Shown here piece by piece: positions 55,201 to 61,300 of a DNA stretch of 64,000 nt. Under the pieces are notes generated by a model that worked only from the letters and a program-made list of their open reading frames with translations, was not told the origin of the DNA and made no database searches. The stretch spans positions 4,062,545 to 4,126,544 of the forward strand of contig VXAI01000020.1 of assembly GCA_013399305.1 (NCBI GenBank), read 5' to 3'. Within the stretch, counting starts at the first letter, position 1, and the number at the start of each line of letters is the position of its first letter. The stretch comes from Rostratula benghalensis (taxonomy: Eukaryota > Chordata > Aves > Charadriiformes > Rostratulidae). A program made the position numbers and the translations under genes.

Positions 55201-55680
55201 CTAAAAAAATCACAGCAGCACTGACAAAACCAGTAAGAGTTCCCTTCGACTAGATGGCTCCATCTACACTACCTTCACTTTAGTAGTAGAAAGGCAAAAT
55301 ATAGCTTCTTCCCATAGCTTTCTTGGTCAATTTAGATCCAAGGTCTCCAAGGATTAAGGTTCAAGCTGCCAAAACCCAGTTCAGTAGAACTGTGGTGATG
55401 CTTAACATTAAAGGGGCAAGTGCCTTATTAAAACCACATGATGACACTTACACTTACATATCACTTCATAACTTCAAAGTGCGTTCTCAACGAACTAATT
55501 AAATCTAGCTTCAGCAATTAGATATGACATAAATAAAAAGTTGTGTATCACAGCAGTCCACTCTCACGTAACCACTTTCAAAACGGGGTCCTCGTCAAAA
55601 TTCAAATGAATAGTAGATAGCCAGACATAAGGAGGTACAAAGATTCTTCCCAGCACACAACAATTTAGTCCTGACCTCAG

Positions 55681-55719
<39 letters not shown>

Positions 55720-57561
55720 ACACACACATATATCTTGCTTAGTTTCTATCCAGATGTTTAAAATTTTAATCCAAAATCACACAAACAATTAAACAAAGAA
55801 ATAGAGAAATGTAAATAAGTGTATTCATGCTTTTAAGTACGTTTTTTTCTTTCAGGATGAAAGTGTAGAGAAAAGGAAAGTCATCTTTATTTTGCACATA
55901 CCTTCAGGATTAAGGGTATAAAGCAGTAAACGGCCAATGGAAACTCCAAAAATTATTTGTGATTCTTATTAGGAAAATATTTAAATAAAAATAGTTTTAA
56001 AAACTCTAAGACATTAGGAACTTTTAGAAAAACTATGGTCAGCTAAAAACAATAAAGTTGAATTGTGGAATTTAATCATTGCATTAAAGCAATTTAAATG
56101 CTCTGTCTGCATCATAAAAGCTCTTCGTACTTACATTATAGAGACAGACGTAAAAAATACGTATACATAAAACAACTTAAACATAGAATCCTCCCAATAT
56201 ATGTATTAGCAGGTATTTCCATTATTAACAGATACTTAATAAAACACTCACATGATAGACATCGTATTAATTTTTAAGTTATTAAAATCCCACCTTCTTA
56301 CCACATTGTTCTAAGATATGTTAGGACTCAGTGACATTGAATTTTAAATAGTAATGCCAAGCTAGTCTGATGTCAGCACAAAGAACTACCGAAGAGTAAA
56401 TATGGCAGTGCTTCACAGATATCAAGATATAATGAAACACCAGGTAAAAATAATCTGTGAATGTCTTTACAGAAAGGTGACACTAGCAGGTTTTTTTGAG
56501 TTTAGGTGTTCAGTTTTTTTCTACTTGACAGGAGAATTCTTTTACTTTTTAAAATCAGTTGTATGAGTAAACTTGCTTGGGTTTCTTTGGGTTTTATTAT
56601 GAATATCCCAGCAAAGGCAGACACACATAATGCATGGAATAGCAACGCTTCCATTAAAATGCACATATCTAATGAATATGAAAATAATAAATGCAGCGTT
56701 TCAGCGCTACCGAGTATTTTTTCTTTCAGGCTCAAACGGTCATCTGCCCTCTTTTTGTGAGCAACGATAACAGGGTAAGAAACAAAAGATAATCACTTTC
56801 ATCTGTCCACTGGGGGAAAAAAAATTAAAAAAAAAAAAAAACCACCGCAAAGCAGAGAGAGAACTCTCCTTTTCTCCCCGACAATTGCTTTTCTCTAGCT
56901 GATATTATGTACTAACGCAGTACATTCATTGAAGCTGAAGGAAACCACTGAAATTGTTCAAGACACAACTATCTCTCCTGAGTTTACCGCGCTCCGCACT
57001 TTCCCATGGAAAAGGAACAACGGCCGGGGGTGGGGGGGACATAAGAGAGGATTTACATGAAATAAAGTGCGGATTAATTTTTTTTCCTATTAATTACCAT
57101 CAGCACCATTAACGACCAGACCACGCGTCCACCACATAACCTTACGGCGCATTCCAAAAGCCACCCGACCGCCAGTCCGAAAAGTCAACCCAATAACCGA
57201 CTGGTTCTTTCTCTTCGCCCAGTCCTTGCGTCCCCTCCCTGCCCGACTGCGGCACCCCGAGATGCGCCCCGGGGCGCGCAGCCACCGCACCTCGCTGCGC
57301 TCCCCACGGGCTGCCGGCCGCTCCTGCGCCCGCACCCCTGCGCGTCCCCACAAGAGGAAAACGTATTGGAAATAAAGGGCCGGAGAACAACTTTTCAAAA
57401 GTTTCTTCTCTGCGTTGCGCGCCCGCGGTGAAGCAAGCAGCAGCGCGGCGAAAAGCCACCGCTACGCGGCCGCGCACCGCCGCCGTCCCGCTCCGCGCCC
57501 ACCCACTCACTCATTCACTCACCAGGAGGCCGAGGACGACGCGGGGGGCTGCGGGGGCCAT
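34084..57561 (-). CDS. DSC2: Desmocollin (desmosomal cadherin), complete 17-exon gene, DSC2-like
   Basis: Desmocollins are single-pass cadherins that pair with desmogleins across the desmosome and bind plakoglobin and plakophilins inside the cell. Sixteen exons (57523..57561, 54879..54963, 52010..52212, 51375..51500, 49941..50096, 48876..49020, 47500..47666, 45679..45813, 44236..44421, 42705..42964, 42400..42542, 40507..40722, 38713..38946, 36572..36693, 35066..35308, 34084..34281) join without a frameshift into 885 codons plus stop. Human DSC2a, as I recall it, is about 901 residues. Order: signal peptide ~1-21, prodomain 22-128, furin site R-T-K-R 125-128, Trp-2 at W130, EC1-EC5 ~129-680, membrane span ~682-706, cytoplasmic tail 707-885. 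The strong Kozak context (A at -3, G at +4) and the signal peptide fix the start. The tail matches the desmocollin C-terminus closely. Family certainty is very high. The paralogue (DSC2 rather than DSC1 or DSC3) is inferred from remembered sequences. Confidence 0.95.
34366..34411 (-). CDS. DSC2: Desmocollin exon 16: alternative 46-base exon, b-isoform tail and stop
   Basis: Between acceptor TATGTAG and donor GTAAAT lies a 46-base exon reading [11 protein letters not shown] and then TAA. Human DSC2b ends [11 protein letters not shown] after the same PRLGE, and exon 16 of mammalian desmocollins is also 46 bases (from memory). Inclusion truncates the protein to 831 residues and removes the catenin-binding tail. 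Skipping gives the 885-residue a form. Only 84 bases of intron separate it from exon 17. Confidence 0.93.
35066..35308 (-). CDS. DSC2: Desmocollin exon 15: shared cytoplasmic region with Gly-rich repeats
   Basis: 243 bases, 81 codons (residues 740-820), acceptor TTTTTTAG, donor GTAAGT, phase 0. It encodes [18 protein letters not shown], a second similar unit [11 protein letters not shown], five glycines from a GGA run, and the conserved [18 protein letters not shown]. This is the last exon common to the a and b isoforms. A run of 18 G lies about 37 bases before its acceptor. Confidence 0.95.
35346..35363 (-). repeat. G18 homopolymer (C18 on plus strand) upstream of exon 15
   Basis: Eighteen C on the plus strand, 38 to 55 bases before the exon 15 boundary at 35308. 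On the transcribed strand it is a G18 run within the usual branch-point and polypyrimidine neighbourhood. Confidence 0.9.
36572..36693 (-). CDS. DSC2: Desmocollin exon 14: end of membrane span and juxtamembrane tail
   Basis: 122 bases, acceptor CCCATAG, donor GTAAGT, phase 1 in and phase 0 out (residues 699-739). It encodes [18 protein letters not shown] and then [17 protein letters not shown]. The NLIxSNTEAPG block is a desmocollin hallmark of the intracellular anchor region. The Cys cluster just inside the membrane could be palmitoylated (inference). Confidence 0.95.
38713..38946 (-). CDS. DSC2: Desmocollin exon 13: end of EC5 and most of the membrane span
   Basis: 234 bases, acceptor TTTTACAG, donor GTAAGT, phase 1 in and phase 1 out (residues ~621-698 plus part of 699). 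It encodes [20 protein letters not shown], then VTDNGGKVG and the conserved juxtamembrane CDC motif (660-662). N679-V-T is a sequon. The hydrophobic span starts [17 protein letters not shown]. Confidence 0.95.
40507..40722 (-). CDS. DSC2: Desmocollin exon 12: EC4-EC5 junction and EC5
   Basis: 216 bases, acceptor CTTATAG, donor GTATGT, phase 1 in and phase 1 out (residues ~549-620). It encodes [20 protein letters not shown], then [12 protein letters not shown] and [15 protein letters not shown]. The expected DVNDN linker reads P-G-N-K-N here, so both calcium-binding aspartates are replaced. EC5 of desmosomal cadherins is the least conserved ectodomain part. The frame through both neighbouring exons is intact. 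Confidence 0.93.
42400..42542 (-). CDS. DSC2: Desmocollin exon 11: second half of EC4
   Basis: 143 bases, acceptor CTTGACAG, donor GTGAGT, phase 2 in and phase 1 out (residues 501-548 plus part of 549). It encodes [20 protein letters not shown] and then IKVLDRD and [12 protein letters not shown]540-I-T is an N-glycosylation sequon. Intron 10 is only 162 bases, the second shortest in the gene. Confidence 0.94.
42705..42964 (-). CDS. DSC2: Desmocollin exon 10: end of EC3 and first half of EC4
   Basis: 260 bases, acceptor TGTTACAG, donor GTATGA, phase 0 in and phase 2 out (residues 415-500 plus part of 501). It encodes [20 protein letters not shown], the DVDEGP linker (458-463) and the EDPETG motif. 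Cysteines lie at 468 and 477. The split codon at the exon 10/11 junction (TG+C) adds a cysteine at 501. Confidence 0.94.
44236..44421 (-). CDS. DSC2: Desmocollin exon 9: EC3
   Basis: 186 bases, 62 codons (residues 353-414). The acceptor is CTAAG preceded by a run of about 17 T on the minus strand; the donor is GTAAGC. It encodes [19 protein letters not shown], then the DLDEPGSPG calcium loop and [14 protein letters not shown]. The last block is almost identical to the mammalian desmocollin EC3 as I recall it. Confidence 0.96.
45679..45813 (-). CDS. DSC2: Desmocollin exon 8: end of EC2 and EC2-EC3 linker
   Basis: 135 bases, 45 codons (residues 308-352), acceptor TTTTCAG, donor GTAAGT, phase 0. 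It encodes [18 protein letters not shown] and then the linker DTNDNAP (340-346), a normal DxNDN calcium motif. The exon has no usable internal ATG and was found through the flanking splice sites and homology. Confidence 0.95.
47500..47666 (-). CDS. DSC2: Desmocollin exon 7: EC2
   Basis: 167 bases, acceptor GTTCACAG, donor GTGATC, phase 1 in and phase 0 out (residues ~252-307). It encodes [16 protein letters not shown], with the DxDEP calcium motif, then LKYRIVSQ and [16 protein letters not shown], with the LDRE motif. Both motif positions match desmocollin EC2. Confidence 0.95.
48876..49020 (-). CDS. DSC2: Desmocollin exon 6: end of EC1 and EC1-EC2 calcium linker
   Basis: 145 bases, acceptor CTTACAG, donor GTAAGA, phase 0 in and phase 1 out (residues 204-251 plus part of 252). 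It encodes [14 protein letters not shown], then the canonical linker DDNDNAP (228-234), then the first strand of EC2. The calcium-binding linker residues are all present. Confidence 0.96.
49941..50096 (-). CDS. DSC2: Desmocollin exon 5: EC1
   Basis: 156 bases, 52 codons (residues 152-203), acceptor TTTATAG, donor GTACAG, phase 0. It encodes [19 protein letters not shown], then a D-Q-D-P stretch and [19 protein letters not shown]. There is an N-glycosylation sequon N159-Y-T. The Phe-Ala-Thr tripeptide (190-192) sits where desmocollins carry the cell-adhesion-recognition tripeptide. The L-D/I-D-R-E calcium motif of EC1 is intact. Confidence 0.96.
51375..51500 (-). CDS. DSC2: Desmocollin exon 4: furin site and mature N-terminus
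   Basis: 126 bases, 42 codons (residues 110-151), acceptor TTCTAG, donor GTATAT, phase 0 on both sides. It holds the basic convertase site R-T-K-R (125-128). The mature protein then begins R-W-G-P-I-P, with Trp130 in the Trp-2 position used for strand-swap adhesion. The first strand of EC1 continues as [13 protein letters not shown]. Confidence 0.96.
52010..52212 (-). CDS. DSC2: Desmocollin exon 3: prodomain core
   Basis: 203 bases, acceptor ATTACAG, donor GTGAGC, phase 1 in and phase 0 out. It encodes the conserved prodomain block D-L-K-E-C, then [10 protein letters not shown] and [11 protein letters not shown] (residues ~42-109). The prodomain is removed before desmocollin becomes adhesive. 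The open frame runs on past the donor into intron sequence; the exon end is set by the GTGAGC donor and by the frame of exon 4. Confidence 0.95.
52213..54878 (-). other. Desmocollin intron 2
   Basis: 2666 bases between exons 2 and 3. Mostly AT-rich, but roughly 54020..54460 is visibly richer in G and C, contains an internal A-run (54180..54190) and surrounds a 35-base assembly gap. No coding homology is recognised in that island. Confidence 0.7.
54219..54253. other. Assembly gap, 35 N, in intron 2
   Basis: Unknown bases between a CCACC edge and a C-rich edge, inside the GC-richer part of intron 2. Coding exons are not affected. Confidence 0.99.
54879..54963 (-). CDS. DSC2: Desmocollin exon 2: end of signal peptide and start of prodomain
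   Basis: 85 bases between a TTTTCTAG acceptor and a GTGAGA donor, entering in phase 0 and leaving in phase 1. It encodes [16 protein letters not shown] and then a P-S-E-L-E stretch ending in VGR. This matches the desmocollin prodomain start, where a cysteine directly follows the signal sequence. It is too short to stand out as an open frame and was found by homology and splice sites. Signal cleavage is predicted after Ala21. Confidence 0.92.
54964..57000 (-). other. Desmocollin intron 1, main part
   Basis: AT-rich intron between exon 1 in the CpG island and exon 2. It carries a TA/CA microsatellite at 55682..55733. I see no other gene. The first ~520 bases of the intron (57001..57522) lie in the CpG island. 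Confidence 0.75.
55682..55733. repeat. TA microsatellite followed by CA/TA repeat
   Basis: About seventeen TA units followed by GCGCACACACACATATAT, in intron 1 of desmocollin. Confidence 0.95.
57523..57561 (-). CDS. DSC2: Desmocollin exon 1: start codon and signal peptide N-terminus
   Basis: Thirteen codons, [13 protein letters not shown], followed by the donor GTGAGT. The exon lies inside the CpG island and ends in phase 0. With the first eight residues of exon 2 it forms a hydrophobic signal peptide. Intron 1 is about 2.56 kb. The ATG context CGCAGCATGG is favourable. Confidence 0.9.
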
Positions 57562-57845
57562 GCTGCGCGGGGGGCGAAGGGGGTGGCGAAGCGGGGAGCC
57601 GCCGCCGTCGGTGCCGCCACGGCGAGAGAGGGGAAGGGAGTGCGCGGTGGCGGTGCCGAAGGAGGCGGAGGTGGCGCGTCTCCGCGGAGGGACGTCTCCC
57701 CTCTGTCCCCTCCCGTCTGCAAGAGGAGCCGGCCCGTGGGGAGGGTGGGACCGCGCAGAGCGGCGGCGACTTTAATTACTATTTTTTTTTTTTTTTAAAA
57801 ACCTTCCTTATGGGTAATGCCTGTCGCGGGCACGGCGCTGGGACA

Positions 57846-57887
57846 CCCCGCCCGGTCCTGCCCTGCCCTGCCCTGCCCTGCCCGCCC
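57846..57887 (-). promoter_or_regulatory. CCCTG tandem array, G-quadruplex-forming candidate upstream of exon 1
   Basis: On the plus strand eight runs of 3-4 C (46-49, 51-53, 61-63, 66-68, 71-73, 76-78, 81-83 and 85-87 of the 57.8 kb block) are separated mostly by one or two bases. On the desmocollin coding strand this is a GGGCA-type repeat with short loops, a textbook G4 sequence pattern. It lies about 285-325 bases upstream of the start codon. Its function is inferred. Confidence 0.6.
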
Positions 57888-58257
57888 ACCTGGGCGGTGA
57901 GACGCTGGCCCTCCCTTCCCCTCCCTGCTCCGCCTTCACCGCGGCGCCGGCTCTGCGCGGAGAGGCGCGGATATGCGCCCGCCTAGACTCAGCCTTCCCT
58001 CCCCCCCTTCACTTTGCCCCGCGCCCGCGGAGGCTCAGCGCTCCCGGGCGGCCTCCCCCTTTGCCCCGCCGCGGCCGCTCGCCGTTCTGCGCTGCGCGGG
58101 GCGCAACGCAGCGGGGGGGGCGCAGGCGGGTCCCGTCTCGGCGCGGTGGTGTCGGTCCTCGGCAGGCCGGTTCGGGGGGGGGAGAATGCTCCAGGCCGGT
58201 TGGTGGAGCGCGGGTGGTTACCGCGAGCGAAACCTTCGGCTTTTTTGGCTGGATTTC

Positions 58258-58326
58258 TGGGTTGGTTTTGGGTTTGGGGTTTTTTTTGTTTGTTTTGTGT
58301 TTTTTGTTTTGTTTTGGGGTTTTTTG
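58258..58326 (+). repeat. 69-base G/T-only low-complexity tract at CpG island edge
   Basis: Sixty-nine consecutive plus-strand bases contain only G and T, including GGG, GGG and GGGG runs at the start and another GGGG at 58316..58319. G/T richness continues to about 58370. It marks the upstream edge of the CpG island. Confidence 0.8.
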
Positions 58327-58370
58327 CTGGGTGGTTTTTTTTTGGGGAGGGCATTTGTGGTTTGTTTCAG

Positions 58371-61300
58371 GCCACCTGTGCTCACCTGCATCTGCTTGGT
58401 TTCCCGAGTGGCTTCAGATGAATAAAAGCAAAAATAATAATAATAAAACACAGAAATACGGTTGTACAGGCAGGAGGTGGGCTTTCCCAGGGAACACCCT
58501 GCAACTGCAGAGCTTTCAGCCTGAGCAGGGAACTGCGTTTCAGCTGCAAACTGGTGGATACAGGGATTTTTAGTTCATGCTTTGCTTCAAACACAGTTAT
58601 TACCATTTTGTAACTTTTTGTATCTGCCAATCATAAACTGGATGAGAAAGGAGACCAAGTGGATTACTAGATGTATCCCAACATTTCTTTACGTTCAAAT
58701 GCACAGTTAAGAAGCAAAACATTCTGCAAAAAGACACTCTTCCAGTTTCTCACTATTTCAAGCTAACAAGGGGGATCAACAACCTTGTTGCATCTGAAAG
58801 GACGAGACATCCATTTCTTGAGAACAGCGATATTACAGGTGGCAAGTAGGTAGGGGGAGGTGTAGCCATGAGGCAGTTGCAGTGGGACACTTGAACATTT
58901 GTGTGGGCGTAAAAAATGCTGGAATCGCTGAAACCCTGTCCCTGTCCCCCTCTAGTCCCTTGGGCATTCCATAGAGCTGTGTGCCCTGAGGAACAGTTAG
59001 AAAGGCATGCATCCTGGGACTGGCGTGCTGGGAAAGCCAGAGATGGATTGAAAGAGTTCCTTGGGCATAAAGTGCTGTGATAACCTGTAGTAATCCATGA
59101 TAACATCAACAACTGTGTGCTGCAGTACCCCATGGCTTGTTGGTGTTCCAGGCTGGCTCTGCTGATGGTTGTACTGCAAACATGGAACATTGCAGCAGGC
59201 TCCATCTTCATACAGACTCAGTGGGAGCAGAGGAAAAAGGTCTGTCATGCTTCATTTTTCATTTGAACTGGTAAAGCCTGATTTATCTTAAGAAGCAACG
59301 TCGTATCCCAGGCCTTCCAGTTAGCCTGACCTGGTGTGTCCTGCTGCAGACGTTCGTGTTAGCACCCAGCAAAAGCCCACTGTCCCCTCCAGTCCCCTGC
59401 AGCTCTACCCAACTCTTCACTTTGCTGTAGTGGGTTTTGCAGCTGGGTGGGAAGCACAGGGCCTAGTTTCTAAATATTTTAATCCATTATGCTCCGTTCA
59501 ATTAATTGTGGACCTAGAAAAGGAATGAATTTGTCTGGACACGCAATCATTTCCAAACGTAATAAACCAGAATACTAACCTTGGGGTCAGAACTTCATTT
59601 TTTTGAGCTTTTTAATTCTTTGTGTGGTGTCAGTGTGGGACAAGCCCACGTCTGTTAGAATAGGTGGCTAGTGTCTGTTGACCCAGACTTTCTATTCCAA
59701 AGCCCTAATTAACAACCTTAAAACTCTGGGCTGGCTTCGTACCACTCGTGTTTTCCTCCTCCTACATGCCATTTAGTAGTTGCAGCAACACCCTAGACCC
59801 CTACACTGAACGTGGAGCTCCTTCTGTGGTTGTGAGAATTCTTAGGAGTTTATGGGGAAACTGGGGATATACTGGCAGGAGAGATACAGGCAGGAACAGC
59901 AATAGGATGGGATCACGGTACCCTCAGCCCAACGCTGTTGAAGTGTCATAGCTGGCAGCCTTCTTCTTGCTTTTCCTGGGCATCAGTTTATGGTTACAGC
60001 TGGAGAAAGCACACAGGACTGGATAGGCCTTTGGGTATGACACGTGGTTGGTCACTCACATGCTCCTGCGCTTCCATGAGCTTATCCTGGTAAATCTGGA
60101 GCCCTCCTTACTGCCAGTAGCATCAAAGTTGCTCTGTTGTTCAAAAATCCAGTTATAAATGTCACTCGAGTGAGTAAATTATTTTTCATCACAGCACTTT
60201 TTCGAGTCATTCACGCCTGCTTTATCACCAGGAAGCATTTGTGCAGCAGAGAGGTATTTGAAAATGGGCTGGCCTGCCCATCAGAAGAGTTATGTTGTGT
60301 AACTGCAGTAAATCCCTGCCCTGCTTGCTTCATATCCATGAGCTTACGGGCACATTTCAAGGCTTTGTTTGAACGTGAGGAATCTCTCATAGCTGGATCT
60401 CTATTAACTTTCTTCCTTTCAGGGCTTTTGACAATGGGTGTGCATGGGTATCCATGTATTTACGGTTCCTGTGAGGGCATTCTTAGGGCTAGAATCAAGG
60501 AACAAGGATGTGAGGAGAAAAGCAATCTTTTGTTTCATGCTACTTTGGTGAAAGAGACCCTGCAAATATCCACATCAGAGTCACATCATTGCAGAAAGAA
60601 TCCTCAAACAAGTTGAAGTCAACCTGTCAGAATATTATGCATCATAGACTTGGAAAGTGAAAAAAAAAATTAAAAGTTACTTTTAATTTTGTTAACTCAG
60701 ATCCTACTTAGTATATGGGATTATTAAAGCATACATGCAGTGGGCACATAAATAGGTATGAAATATTGGAGAAGAGTTAGTGTGACTTGTTGTATCTCAC
60801 TAATCAGGAAGTGTATTGCTGTGTTTCACCTAATCAGTGCAGCAGAGTTCAAAAAGTTCGATAAAGCCCATCACCAAAAACAATCCTAGAGAAAATTTCA
60901 ATAGGAGGAGAGTTTTTACTCTGGTCATAGATGATATAAAATGGGGAATTTAGAAGGTTTATGGAAGTTATGCTCTAGGGAAGGTTAACAGCTTGAACCT
61001 GTCCATATATTCATAAAAGATGTGGGGAGGAGATTAACAGCAACACAGTAACAGTGGAGAAAGTCCTATTCATGACAGGCAAATCTAAGGCTGACTACCC
61101 AAAGTCACACATGATTATTGCCATATTGAGTGAACAGGTGATAAATTGATAACTGAGATTTTAAATTAGCATAATTGTGGAAAGATTAACTAAAGTGATA
61201 AGAACAGAATGACAGGCTCTAGCCTTGCCGTTACCTCACTGAGAATAGATTTAAGTTTGTTCTCTGGGAATATTATGAGTTTGGTGTCCAATGTCAATCA

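Larger units (their letters stand above)
57000..58240. promoter_or_regulatory. CpG island / desmocollin promoter region
   Basis: CpG dinucleotides and GC content rise sharply from about 57.0 kb to 58.24 kb, against an AT-rich background on both sides. Exon 1 of the desmocollin gene sits inside, so this is the probable promoter and 5' UTR, transcribed leftward. CCGCCC-type GC boxes and a run array at 57846..57887 lie upstream of the ATG. I see no convincing TATA box at a fixed distance. The transcription start cannot be placed from sequence alone. Confidence 0.85.

Noticed and set aside
57415..58573. Several plus- and minus-strand open frames of 100-170 codons in and around the CpG island
   Set aside because: High GC removes stop codons; the proteins are Arg/Ala/Pro/Gly-rich shadows with no domains. 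Only the 13-codon exon 1 fits a gene.
58753..59248. Overlapping minus-strand open frames that faintly recall a transposase (a P-A-R-Q-S-Q-D-A-C stretch like Harbinger P-G-x-x-x-D-A-R)
   Set aside because: The resemblance covers a handful of residues, no flanking transposase motifs or terminal inverted repeats were found, and the rest reads as random.
60137..60616. 159-codon plus-strand open frame
   Set aside because: No recognisable domain, no promoter or splice partner, ordinary AT-rich composition; consistent with chance.
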